In this document: positions 44,354 through 53,756 of the stretch, one piece after another
Layout of the letters: each line of letters opens with the position of its first letter
How positions within the stretch are numbered: the stretch's first letter is position 1
Source: an uncultured Saprospiraceae bacterium
GTDB taxonomy: Bacteria > Bacteroidota > Bacteroidia > Chitinophagales > Saprospiraceae
DNA: 61,549 nt
Direction of reading: 5' to 3'
NCBI GenBank assembly: GCA_937934275.1
Contig: CALHAM010000048.1
Location: 1 to 61,549 of the forward strand
Notes under the pieces: model-generated
The model's input: only the letters and a program-made list of their open reading frames with translations
The model's database searches: none
Told to the model about the DNA's origin: nothing
Translations under genes and position numbers: made by a program

Positions 44354-47323
44354 TCAAAAAGTTACATCCACTCCGAAAGATACGGTTTTGGCAATGGGAT
44401 ACGAGCCGTAGTCCACGCCGGCGCTGAAGACGCTGCTGCCCGGGAACTCGGGCGAATAGCCGTCATAGGCTTGGCGCGTCCAAAGGTTGGTGCCGTTGAG
44501 GTAGAAGCGGGCGCGCTGAATGCCGACGCGCTTGGTGAGCGACGGCGGGAGGGTATAGCCCAATACGATGCTGCGCAAGCGGAAAAACGAGCCGTCCTGG
44601 ACGTAGAAGCTCGACATGCGGTAGTTGTGCCCGCCGTTCGTAACGCGAGGCACGCTGTTGCTGGTGCCCTCACCGGTCCAGCGGCCCTCGTAGTAGCGCT
44701 GGTGCCAGTTGTACACGCCAAAGCGAGCCATTTGCCAAGCACTGACGACCTTGTTGCCCTGTACTCCGAAGAAGTCGGCTGCGAAGTCGAGGCCAGCCCA
44801 TTCAAAGCCGGCCGAGAAGCCGTAAGTGAGCCGAGGTATTGGGCTTCCGAGAAACACCTTGTCGGCATCGGTGATTTTGCCGTCGCCGTTGATGTCCTCA
44901 TAGCGAAAGTCGCCCGGTTTTTCGTTGCCCAGCCGCGGATATCGGTTCAGATCGTCGGCATTTTGAAAAATACCGGCCACCTGAAAGCCGTAGAACTCGC
45001 CGATGGAGCGGCCTACGATGGTGCGCGTGGCGAAGTCTCCTTGTGCGGTTCCTGCAGCGCGCACTTCCGATTTGCGGGCGTCGAGTTCTACCACTTCGTT
45101 ACGCACGGTAGAGAAAATGGCCCCCAGGTTGTACGATACCTTGCCGCGCGTGTCGCGCCAGCTGAGGGTAACGTCCCAGCCGCGGTTGCGCACGTCGGCT
45201 ACATTGACCACCGGATTGCCCGCCGAGCCAACGTAATCTGGAATGGGCAATTCGTACAGGATGTCGTAGGTCAGCCGATGGTACCAGTCCACTTCAGCGC
45301 TCAGGCGTCCATTGAGAAGGGCCATTTCGAGGCCGACATCCGTTTGCGAGGTTTCTTCCCAACGCACGTCGGGGTTCGACAGCGTGGTTAGGGTTGCTCC
45401 TGTATTGAGGGCCTCATTAGGTCCAAAGATGGCGTATAAGTTGCCTTGGATGACGCCAAAAGAGGGGTACAGCTGTGTCTTGTCGTTGCCGACAACTCCC
45501 CAAGAAGCGCGCAATTTGAGGCGGTCGAAGAGGCGTTGATTAGCCATGAAGGCCTCCTGAGCAATGTTCCAGCCCACGGCAAATGACGGGAAGTAGCCCC
45601 AGCGGTTTTTGGGCGAAAACCGCGAGGAGCCATCGGCCCGGAAGGAGGCCGTTAGCAAATAGCGCTCAAAAAGCGTCAGGTTTATCCGACCCAAATAACT
45701 GACCATGGCCCACTCCCCGGCTCCTCCGTAGTTGAGTTGCGTGGTGTCGTTGCCGGCCGAGAGGTAGAGCAGTTCGTCAATGCCTGCTGGGAAGTTGCTG
45801 CGGCTAGCGCCAAAATATTCGAAGCGCGTTTCCTGAGCGGTGTAACCCGCCAGCGCATTCAGGCGCAAGTGTTTCCATTCGCGGTTAAAGGTCAGGGTAT
45901 TTTCCCACAACCACGAGCGGTTTTCGTTGAAGCCTAGCTCCAACCGGTCGTTGGCATTGCGCTGCGACACCGATACTTCGAACACCGGCTCGTAGTATCG
46001 GCTGCGCGCTATGCCGTAGTCTAAGCCGAAATTAGAGCGAAAGGTGAAGTATTCCCCCAATTTGAGGTCGCCGTAAAGTGTGCCCACCAAGCGATTGTTT
46101 CGCGAAAAATTGCGGCTTTTGTAGAACAAATCAGCAGCCGGGTTACCGATGGCGGTGCCGAAAAAGGTGGGGTCTGAAAATCGGCCGGTAGAGTCTCGTT
46201 CGGCGTAGATGGGCGGCATCCAGAGCGTCGAGAGGAGTACTCCAGGAGCATTTTGGCTATTGGCCGAAGCAAAAGAGACGTTGTGGCCCAGTTGAACGGT
46301 TCGGTTCACGCGATACTCGTTGTTGAGCCGCAGCGTAACGCGCTCGAACTCCGACTGGCGCACAATACCCGACTGGTTGAAGTAGTTGCCAGCGATGTTG
46401 TAGGTGAATTTATCGGAGCCTCCTGCGGCGCTCAATTGTACGCTTGCGATGGGGGCTTGCCGATAAGTGACGTCTTGCCAATTGGTACCCGCACCCAGCG
46501 CCTCAGGGTCGGGAAAGAACGGCTGGCCCCGCAGTTCGTTGTACATCTGAGCAAATTGGGCGGCATTGGCCATAGGTATTTTTCGGGTGAGTGCTTGTGT
46601 GCCATAGTAACTGTTCAGGGCAATGGCTGCGCGCTCGCCAGCTTTGCCGCGCTTAGTCGTGATGATGATGACCCCATTGGCTCCGCGGTTGCCGTAGATG
46701 GCCGTAGCGGAAGCGTCTTTGAGCACCTCAATAGACTCGACATCTTGCGGGTTAACAAAGGAAGCGTCTTCCAACAGCATGCCGTCCACCACATAGAGCG
46801 GGTTAGCGTTGTTCAGGGTGCCCGTGCCTCGTATTCGAACGACTGCTCCCGCCCCTGGTTGCCCACTGGCCGGCACCACATAGACGCCGGCGATCTTTCC
46901 CTGAAGTGCTTGGTCAACCGATGCCGTAGGAATGCGCTCAATTTCGCGCGTCTTCACGGTGCCGACGGCACCCGTCAGGTCGCTCTTGCGCTGGGAGCCG
47001 TAGCCAACTACGACAATTTCGCCGATGACCTCACTTTGCGGCACCAGCGCCACATCGAGCGAGGTGCGCCCTTGTAGGGCCACTTGTTGTTCTACGTAGC
47101 CGGTGTACGTGAAAATGAGCGTCGCGTTGAGATCGGGAACTTCCAGGGCATAACGCCCCTCTGCGTCGCTGATGGTACCCATAGGGGCGCCTTGTACGGC
47201 GATGGTTACGCCAATGAGGGCTTCGCCGGTTTCAGCATCGCTAACGCGGCCCACTACGCGCAGTTGGGCCGTTGCTGCCGTGTGGGCGAGCAGGCCAAGC
47301 AAAAGAATGGGAAAGAGTTTCAT
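44354..47323 (-). CDS. susC: SusC/RagA-family TonB-dependent transporter
   Basis: Outer-membrane TonB-dependent transporter of 989 residues. Signal peptide (ATA|QLRVVG), a carboxypeptidase-D regulatory-like domain (about 22-100: VVGRVSDAETGEALIGVT), then the plug with the SusC-specific EIVVVGYGSQRKSDLTGAV, LQGKIAGVYV and NANPLYVVDGM. A 22-stranded barrel follows and ends FGVDVTF. It imports oligosaccharides with SusD as lid, powered by TonB. Upstream GH3, symporter and glucanase genes indicate a glucan substrate. Confidence 0.96.
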   Translation of the reverse strand: MKLFPILLLGLLAHTAATAQLRVVGRVSDAETGEALIGVTIAVQGAPMGTISDAEGRYALEVPDLNATLIFTYTGYVEQQVALQGRTSLDVALVPQSEVIGEIVVVGYGSQRKSDLTGAVGTVKTREIERIPTASVDQALQGKIAGVYVVPASGQPGAGAVVRIRGTGTLNNANPLYVVDGMLLEDASFVNPQDVESIEVLKDASATAIYGNRGANGVIIITTKRGKAGERAAIALNSYYGTQALTRKIPMANAAQFAQMYNELRGQPFFPDPEALGAGTNWQDVTYRQAPIASVQLSAAGGSDKFTYNIAGNYFNQSGIVRQSEFERVTLRLNNEYRVNRTVQLGHNVSFASANSQNAPGVLLSTLWMPPIYAERDSTGRFSDPTFFGTAIGNPAADLFYKSRNFSRNNRLVGTLYGDLKLGEYFTFRSNFGLDYGIARSRYYEPVFEVSVSQRNANDRLELGFNENRSWLWENTLTFNREWKHLRLNALAGYTAQETRFEYFGASRSNFPAGIDELLYLSAGNDTTQLNYGGAGEWAMVSYLGRINLTLFERYLLTASFRADGSSRFSPKNRWGYFPSFAVGWNIAQEAFMANQRLFDRLKLRASWGVVGNDKTQLYPSFGVIQGNLYAIFGPNEALNTGATLTTLSNPDVRWEETSQTDVGLEMALLNGRLSAEVDWYHRLTYDILYELPIPDYVGSAGNPVVNVADVRNRGWDVTLSWRDTRGKVSYNLGAIFSTVRNEVVELDARKSEVRAAGTAQGDFATRTIVGRSIGEFYGFQVAGIFQNADDLNRYPRLGNEKPGDFRYEDINGDGKITDADKVFLGSPIPRLTYGFSAGFEWAGLDFAADFFGVQGNKVVSAWQMARFGVYNWHQRYYEGRWTGEGTSNSVPRVTNGGHNYRMSSFYVQDGSFFRLRSIVLGYTLPPSLTKRVGIQRARFYLNGTNLWTRQAYDGYSPEFPGSSVFSAGVDYGSYPIAKTVSFGVDVTF

Positions 47324-47444
47324 AGCGTGCTTCTAGTGTATTTTTGGGCCAAATCGGTGCAGACACCTCGGTGCTGTCCCTCTTTTGGTCGTGATGAATG
47401 AGCGGTTAATTTCGCAGGAGTAAAAAGTAGTTTGTGGAGTATAG

Positions 47445-49721
47445 TCATTGAAGTTCGACCCGCACCGGTTGCCCATGGGCCGAGTGGCTACAGATCCAGA
47501 GGTCGAATGCTCCGGGTTCTGAACCGAAGGACATGTCCCGCCGGTAGAAGCGTAGGTCGGTCTCGGTAAGGGTAAAGGTTACGGTGCGACTTTCACCGGG
47601 CTGCAGATGGATGCGCTGAATGCCTTTGAGCTCGCGCACGGGGCGAGTGACACTGCCTACTTGGTCGCGCACGTAGAGTTGGACGACCTCTGTACCGGCG
47701 CGGTCGCCTGTGTTGCGCACTTGAGCGCTGACGCGCAGCGTATCGCCCGCCCGAAAAGTCAAGGCTGAAGTAGTAGGGAGTGAGTACTCGAAAGAAGTGT
47801 AGCTAAGGCCAAAGCCAAAGGGGAACAGCGGGCTATTGGGGGCATCGAGGTATTTACTCGTCCATTTGCTGTTGGGGTCAAAGGGGCGCCCGGTGTTTTT
47901 TTCGTTGTAGAAAATGGGCACTTGCCCTACCGACCGCGGGAAGGTCATAGGTAGTTTGCCGCTGGGGTTGTAGTCGCCGAAGAGCACGTCGGCCAAGGCA
48001 TTGCCGGCTTCTGTACCCAGCCACCAGGCCTCCACGACGGCTGCGGCGCGCTCGACTACGTTCGGAATGGCCAATGGCCGACCGTTCATAAGCACAACTA
48101 CGAGGGGCCTGCCCGTAGCCGCCAGCGCTTCGACAAGGGCCTCTTGCTCTCCCGGCAGCGAAAGCTGCGTACGCGAAGCCGCCTCTCCACTCATGTAAGC
48201 GGCCTCGCCAACGGCTACTACGACAACATCTGCCTTCTTGGCTAGGGCTATTGCTTCGGCGAAACCGCGGCGGTCGTTGCCCTCCAGCTCGCAGCCTTTA
48301 GCGTGCCCGAGCACCCCTCGGCTGGTCGCTCGCAACCCCTCCAGCAAGCTCACGCAGTCGGAACCACTGCCGGCCGCACTCCAACTGCCGATGAGCTCGT
48401 CCTTGTTGTCGGCTAAAGGTCCTATCACCGCAAGGCGCGCTGTGCGCGACAGCGGCAGCACCTGGCCCTCGTTTTTCAGCAAAACGATGGATTTGCGGGC
48501 CATATCGCGAGCAGCAGCGCGATGTTCAGCACTGAGTATGAGGCGTTTTTCGCGCTCTGGATCGCAGAACTTGTACGGATCTTCGAACAGCCCCAACCGG
48601 TATTTCAACTTTAAAATGCGTCGCACAGCAGTGTCGATTTGAGCCATAGAAACCCTGCCGGCCTCTAAAGATGCTTTCAAATACTGCTGAAAAACAGCGC
48701 CCTGCATGTCCATGTCGACGCCAGCGTGTAGGGCCAGTTCGCCCGCCTCTTGCTCGTTGCGGGCGACGCCGTGCGGCACCAGCTCGTTGATGGCCGTGTA
48801 ATCGGTAACCACAAAGCCCGTAAAGCCCAATTCACGGCGCAGCACGTCTGTGAGCAAGTAGCGGTTGCCCGTGGCCGGCACTCCATCGTAATCGTTGAAG
48901 GCTGTCATGACGGTGGCTGCTCCGGCCCGCACTGCGGCCGCATAGGGTGGCAAGTAATACTCGCGGAAAAAGCGCTCGCTCATGTCTACCGTGCCGTATT
49001 CCCGTCCGGCGGTAGGTGCTCCGTAGGCGGCATAGTGTTTCACGCAGGCGGCTACAGCGTCGGTGTGCCCCAAGCCCTTGCCCTGAAAGCCTCGCACACG
49101 AGCCTCGGCGACCCGACACGCCCACCACGTGTCTTCACCAGCGCCTTCCATAACGCGGCCCCAGCGTGGGTCGCGAGTGAGATCGACCATAGGGGCAAAC
49201 GTCCAGTGCAACCCAGCCGCCGCTGCTTCGGTGGCAGCAACGCGGGCCGAGCGCTCGATGGCCTCCAGATCCCAGCTGGCCGCTTCCGCCAATGGAATGG
49301 GAAAAATGGTCTTGTAGCCGTGAATAACGTCGTAGCCAAACAGCAGCGGAATCTTCAGACGCGACTCCTCTACGGCCAAGCGCTGCAATTCGCGCGTAAA
49401 AGCAGCCGTGTGGCTGTTGAACAGCGCTCCGCAGCGCCCCTGGCGAATGTCTTCGCGGTAGCCTTCCCGAATCGTTGGCCCGGTGGCTTCCCAATCAGTG
49501 GTGAACAGCGTCATCTGGCCAATCTTTTCCTCTACTGTCATGAGCGTCAGCAGCGAGTCCACCAGACGATCTTCTGACGACGATAAAGGTACTGAGCTGC
49601 CCTGGAAGGAAAAGAAAAGGGCTATTCCCGCAAAAATAGCGGCAGCCATGCTTCCCAGCATTTTAAGCTGCGCGCCACTTCGGGACTGAAACGGCAAACG
49701 AGCGAGGAAAGAGGTAAGCAT
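47445..49721 (-). CDS. bglX: GH3 beta-glucosidase (BglX-like)
   Basis: Periplasmic exo-glucosidase of 758 residues releasing glucose from beta-gluco-oligosaccharides. The N-terminal hydrophobic segment (about 24-40) is a signal or anchor. The GH3 barrel holds LLFGYDVIHGYKTIFPIPLA, DPRWGRVMEGAGED, CVKHYAAYG and the nucleophile Asp near 307 in GFVVTDYTAINEL. The second domain has SIVLLKNEGQVLPL and the GEAAYMSGEAASR acid/base loop; a fibronectin-III-like C-terminal domain follows. Codon 21 (ATG 49661) is an alternative start. Some Bacteroidota GH3 enzymes of this type are beta-1,2-glucosidases, but specificity cannot be read here. Confidence 0.94.
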   Translation of the reverse strand: MLTSFLARLPFQSRSGAQLKMLGSMAAAIFAGIALFFSFQGSSVPLSSSEDRLVDSLLTLMTVEEKIGQMTLFTTDWEATGPTIREGYREDIRQGRCGALFNSHTAAFTRELQRLAVEESRLKIPLLFGYDVIHGYKTIFPIPLAEAASWDLEAIERSARVAATEAAAAGLHWTFAPMVDLTRDPRWGRVMEGAGEDTWWACRVAEARVRGFQGKGLGHTDAVAACVKHYAAYGAPTAGREYGTVDMSERFFREYYLPPYAAAVRAGAATVMTAFNDYDGVPATGNRYLLTDVLRRELGFTGFVVTDYTAINELVPHGVARNEQEAGELALHAGVDMDMQGAVFQQYLKASLEAGRVSMAQIDTAVRRILKLKYRLGLFEDPYKFCDPEREKRLILSAEHRAAARDMARKSIVLLKNEGQVLPLSRTARLAVIGPLADNKDELIGSWSAAGSGSDCVSLLEGLRATSRGVLGHAKGCELEGNDRRGFAEAIALAKKADVVVVAVGEAAYMSGEAASRTQLSLPGEQEALVEALAATGRPLVVVLMNGRPLAIPNVVERAAAVVEAWWLGTEAGNALADVLFGDYNPSGKLPMTFPRSVGQVPIFYNEKNTGRPFDPNSKWTSKYLDAPNSPLFPFGFGLSYTSFEYSLPTTSALTFRAGDTLRVSAQVRNTGDRAGTEVVQLYVRDQVGSVTRPVRELKGIQRIHLQPGESRTVTFTLTETDLRFYRRDMSFGSEPGAFDLWICSHSAHGQPVRVELQ

Positions 49722-49743
49722 AGTTTCGAAAAAGCGAAGTCGT

Positions 49744-51360
49744 TTAACCCGTGAACGTAAACATGATCCAGGCCACAATGCCCACTACAAGCGCCGAAGC
49801 CAGGATATCCCAAAGGTCGTAACTGGCCTTTAGCTCGGCGCGATGCTCTTCGGAAAGGGTAGCGTAGGTTAGGCCGTGCACCTGCTCTTCGGACTGAGGA
49901 GGTGTGAGTAGGCTGACCACTACGCACACGACGATGCAAAAGAGAAAAAACCAACTGGCAAACGTCAAGAAGTTAAGATCACCGAAAGCATACAAAAGCC
50001 CCTGAGGGTTGAGCGCTGGCCGGCTAATCTCCAGCACAAGGCGCACTACCGCTACCAACAGGCCCACCATGAGCGTAGCCATGGCGCCTTTGGCGTTGAT
50101 GCGACGGGAGAAGATGCCCAGTAAAAACACGGCCGTGATGGGCGGAGCAATGTAGGCTTGTACCGACTGCAAGTACTCGTACAGCACGCCGGAAATGTTT
50201 TGCATGATGGGTATCCAGGCAATGCCCAACAACACGACGACAGCAGTAGCTAGGCGACCCACGCGCACCAACTGAGTCTCCGGAGCGTCGGGGCGTATCT
50301 TTTTATAGACGTCCACGGTGAAGAGCGTCGAGCAAGAATTGAACACCGAGGCCAGCGAGCTCATTAGCGCCGCAAGGAGGCCCGCAGCCACCAGCCCGCG
50401 TAGGCCGTGAGGCATCAGCTGCGCCATGAGCGCAGCAAAAGCCTGGTCAGGCCTATCCCACATCAACTCGCCTCGGTTTTTTAGGGCTAAAGCGACGACG
50501 CCCGGCAGCAAGAAGAGGAATACGGGCATGAGTTTGAGCAACGCACCAAAGATAGTGCCGCGTCGGCCCTGCTGCAGGTTGCGCGCAGCCAATGCGCGCT
50601 GTACAATATATTGGTCGGTGCACCAATACCAAATGCCGGAGATGGTACTCGCCATGAGAAGCGACGGCCACGGAAACTCTGGGTCGTCGGGTGGGCGCCA
50701 CATGTTGAGGTACCCGGGGGCCAAGGCTTCGCGCATGCCCGACCATCCGCCTACGGCTTGAAAGCCAAAAAAGGTCAGTGCCCCAGCGCCGAGGATCAAG
50801 ATCACCGTCTGCAGGGCCTCAGTGTACACTACAGCCCGAAGGCCGCCCAAGGCGGTGTAAAGGCCAGTGAGGACCACGGTGATGAAAGCCCCTAACCAAA
50901 AGTCAATGGCCAACAGCGTAGAAATGACGATGCCGCCCGCATAGATGGTTACCGATACTTTCGTGAGCACATAGGCCAGCAGGGAGAACAGCGTCAGGAA
51001 CCAGCGCGCTTGAGGGCTGAAGCGGCGCTCTAGAAACTCGGGCATGGTAAAGACGCGGCTGCGCAAGTAGAAGGGCAAGAACACCCACCCCAGCAGCAAG
51101 ACGATCCAAGCGTGCAATTCGTAAATGAGCATCGGAATTTTGCCGCCTGCGCCTGCACCCGCCAGTCCGACGACGTGCTCCGAGCCAATGTTCGAAGCAA
51201 AGATGGAAGCCCCCACGACAAACCAGCCAATGTTTCGACCCGCCAAAAAATAGTCGGTGCTGTCGCGTTGTCGCTGCCGAATGACCCACACGGCCAGTAG
51301 GAGAAGTATTAAAAAGTAGCCGCCGATAACAGCCCAGTCAAGAAGGTTGAAGTGTTGCAT
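49744..51360 (-). CDS. Sodium/sugar symporter (SSS family, SGLT-like)
   Basis: Inner-membrane solute:sodium symporter of 538 residues with about 14 helices. The order DYFLAGRNIGWFVVGASIFASNIGSEHVVG is the SGLT signature. It is followed by LGGLRAVVYTEALQT and WYWCTDQYIVQRALAA, the latter matching vSGLT-type sugar carriers. It would bring glucose or short oligosaccharides from the periplasm into the cytoplasm. The ATG at 51360 is chosen over 51423, which overlaps the preceding gene. It is 22 bp before the GH3 gene and 63 bp after the glucanase-esterase gene. Confidence 0.93.
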   Translation of the reverse strand: MQHFNLLDWAVIGGYFLILLLLAVWVIRQRQRDSTDYFLAGRNIGWFVVGASIFASNIGSEHVVGLAGAGAGGKIPMLIYELHAWIVLLLGWVFLPFYLRSRVFTMPEFLERRFSPQARWFLTLFSLLAYVLTKVSVTIYAGGIVISTLLAIDFWLGAFITVVLTGLYTALGGLRAVVYTEALQTVILILGAGALTFFGFQAVGGWSGMREALAPGYLNMWRPPDDPEFPWPSLLMASTISGIWYWCTDQYIVQRALAARNLQQGRRGTIFGALLKLMPVFLFLLPGVVALALKNRGELMWDRPDQAFAALMAQLMPHGLRGLVAAGLLAALMSSLASVFNSCSTLFTVDVYKKIRPDAPETQLVRVGRLATAVVVLLGIAWIPIMQNISGVLYEYLQSVQAYIAPPITAVFLLGIFSRRINAKGAMATLMVGLLVAVVRLVLEISRPALNPQGLLYAFGDLNFLTFASWFFLFCIVVCVVVSLLTPPQSEEQVHGLTYATLSEEHRAELKASYDLWDILASALVVGIVAWIMFTFTG

Positions 51361-51423
51361 AAACAGTCGCTTTGAGCAGTGAGAAGGTGTTTCGCCGTTG
51401 CTTTTTGCGGATAGGTGTTCCAA

Positions 51424-53664
51424 TTATTCTCGGCGGTTTCGGCCGTGCTTTTTCGCAGAGGATGAAGGCGTTTTTCGCTGGGCAAAAAGCCACGCCATAA
51501 GCGACGGATTATAATACGTCTGATGCCAGATGGCGTGGGCTAAAGTCTCATATTCGGTGTATCGGACGGGCTGGCCGTGTTTGCGCAAGGCTTCGGCTAT
51601 GTGGCGCGAGCGCGAAGGCGGCACCACCTCGTCTTGCCGACCGTGAAAAATCCAGACAGGTACGTTTCGGATGCGATGCGCTTGGGCGGGGTCGCCGCCG
51701 CCGCATAAGGGCACTGCTGCCGCGAACCACTCTGGCCGACGCATGAGCAAGTCGAATACGCCAGCGCCTCCCATAGAGAGGCCTGTCAAATAGAGGCGCG
51801 AGGGGTCAATGTCTGGCTCGTCGCGCAGCAGTTGCTCGATGAGGGTCATCAGCAGGCGCATGGGTTCGGTGGGAGTTTCGCTCCAGGTAACAGCCGTGCG
51901 TATGTCGGCACCCGACCAGCGCGCATCGGGTGGGCATTGGGGCGCGAGCACGTAGCAGGGGTAACGTCGCTGGTGCGCTGTTTCGGCAAACGCCAGCACG
52001 CCGTTGAGCAGTTGGCGCTCATTGTCGTAGCCGCGCTCGCCTACGCCGTGAAGAAAAACGACGAGTGGCAGGCGCACGCGTTGACCTTGGGCATCCACCA
52101 AATGCCCTTGAGCGTTTCGGCGCAGGCCGTAGTTGGCCGTTGCTGGTAGCCCGTTGACGGGGCGCAGCAGCCGATAGGGTAGGGCACTGGTCTTGTCTTC
52201 TCGGAAAATGCGCCTTTCAAAGAGCCATTTCGGCTCTGCCGATATTTCTGGGTTGGGTTTGACCGGTTTCTCCGGCGGCAGCGGTGCCTCGCGGAAAGCG
52301 TCTAACCATCCTCCGCTAAAGCCTGCGCGCCTAAGGCCGGTGCGGAGGTAGGGATTTTTTTTCATCACATTCCACAACAGATTGCTGCGGTAGTTTTCCA
52401 GCATGAGCAAGATAGGCCCTTGGTCAATCCCTAAATAGTCTTCGGCAAACCAGCCCTCGGGCAGGCGCCCATCGGCGGTGAAAGTCAGGTTAAAAGCATC
52501 CTTAAAGCCGTATGGTCCCACCAGGCTATCGTAGTAGGTTTCCCACATGGCCTGTAGGGCGGGCAGGCAAACTTCGGGAGCAAAAGGCACAGAGCCTCCC
52601 GCAGCCGTAGGCGCTATGGTTCCGTCGTCTTCCAAATAGTCGCTGGCAACCCCTCGAGCGTGATAGGCGTGAAAAGACTTCCATGTGTCGGGGCGGCACA
52701 GGCCCTGACCGTAGCGCTGGACCCACTCCATAGGGCCGTCGCAAGCCGTTAGTCCCCACGTGTTTTCTGAATAGCCTTTGAACTGCTGCGGATTTCGGAG
52801 GCAATAGGCGCGGTTGGCCAAAGTGGCCCGGCGGCTGTTTTCAAAGTAGTCCATTCCCTTTTGGCGCATGTACCGGTCTTGGATGCCGCGAAAGTCTACC
52901 CAAACGTGGCTGTACTGATGACCGAAGAGCGGGCCGAAGTTGACATGGGGCTGGCCTTCGAAGTCATCCCAGTAGTAATTGAGCGTCCAGGCATCCCAGC
53001 TGGAGGCGGGAATAGGATGGGTTGGCGAGCCGAGGGCCAACACATAGAGAATCATGGCTTCCGTGTATCCAAACCACTCGGCGCGGAGGAAGCCTTTTTC
53101 GGGGCGCCAGCCCATGCTAAGGCGGTGATTAGGCCCCAGCATCCAGTCCCACTCTACCCGGCGGTAGAGCGTGTCCGCCAGTTGGCGAATGGCCTCTTCT
53201 ACGCTGTCGTCGCCGTCAAAATAGCTCATGCACGACAGCACCCCGGCCATGAGCAGTCCGCTATCTATGGACGACAGCTCTACATCCCGGTGGCGCCGCC
53301 CGCGCTCGTGGTCAAGAAAATGGTAGAAAAAACCGCGATAGCCAGCCATTCCCTCCACTTCTGGGCCTTGGGGCAGCGTTAGAAGCGTTTCTAAAGTATG
53401 CCTCACGCGCTGAGCAGCCTCTGGACGGCTAACCCAACCGCGCTCAATGCCGACGATGTAGGCGCTCAAGCCAAAGCCCGTAGCGGCAATGCTGGAAAAC
53501 GCCTTCGTCGGCCAACGGTCGGGTATCTGACCCAGCGCATCTGCCCGCTCCCAAAAATAAAGAAAAGTACGCCGCTGAAGTTCCTCTACGCTAAATGGAA
53601 CGCGCTCCTGAGCGGCCATTGCGCTGGCCATCCAGCACCACAGGTATGTGAGAAACACCCGCAT
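51424..53664 (-). CDS. PF10091 (GH144-like) glucanase fused to a serine esterase
   Basis: A 746-residue two-domain exported enzyme. Signal peptide MAA|QERVPF, then an alpha/alpha-barrel glycoamylase-like domain (about 20-455: [91 protein letters not shown]). A linker leads to an alpha/beta-hydrolase (about 490-735) with oxyanion VVFLHGVGERG, nucleophile Ser near 629 in LTGLSMGGAG, Asp near 676 in IFHGRQDEVV and His near 710 in TLAHAIWH. It has no T9SS sorting domain, so is probably periplasmic. Joined activities suggest hydrolysis of an ester-substituted glucan. The ATG at 53664 is chosen for its signal peptide. Confidence 0.9.
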   Translation of the reverse strand: MRVFLTYLWCWMASAMAAQERVPFSVEELQRRTFLYFWERADALGQIPDRWPTKAFSSIAATGFGLSAYIVGIERGWVSRPEAAQRVRHTLETLLTLPQGPEVEGMAGYRGFFYHFLDHERGRRHRDVELSSIDSGLLMAGVLSCMSYFDGDDSVEEAIRQLADTLYRRVEWDWMLGPNHRLSMGWRPEKGFLRAEWFGYTEAMILYVLALGSPTHPIPASSWDAWTLNYYWDDFEGQPHVNFGPLFGHQYSHVWVDFRGIQDRYMRQKGMDYFENSRRATLANRAYCLRNPQQFKGYSENTWGLTACDGPMEWVQRYGQGLCRPDTWKSFHAYHARGVASDYLEDDGTIAPTAAGGSVPFAPEVCLPALQAMWETYYDSLVGPYGFKDAFNLTFTADGRLPEGWFAEDYLGIDQGPILLMLENYRSNLLWNVMKKNPYLRTGLRRAGFSGGWLDAFREAPLPPEKPVKPNPEISAEPKWLFERRIFREDKTSALPYRLLRPVNGLPATANYGLRRNAQGHLVDAQGQRVRLPLVVFLHGVGERGYDNERQLLNGVLAFAETAHQRRYPCYVLAPQCPPDARWSGADIRTAVTWSETPTEPMRLLMTLIEQLLRDEPDIDPSRLYLTGLSMGGAGVFDLLMRRPEWFAAAVPLCGGGDPAQAHRIRNVPVWIFHGRQDEVVPPSRSRHIAEALRKHGQPVRYTEYETLAHAIWHQTYYNPSLMAWLFAQRKTPSSSAKKHGRNRRE

Positions 53665-53756
53665 AATACCGACAAATTTGACTGACGCAAAGAGAGGCTG
53701 CCCCCGCCCAAACATCACCAGCGGCGGGCAGCACTCTAGAGGAAGCGGTTGATGCG

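Noticed and set aside
44345-45391. Long plus-strand frame of 348 codons
   Set aside because: It is the mirror of the susC gene; its Ala/Val/Arg-rich translation is typical of an antisense frame in GC-rich coding DNA.
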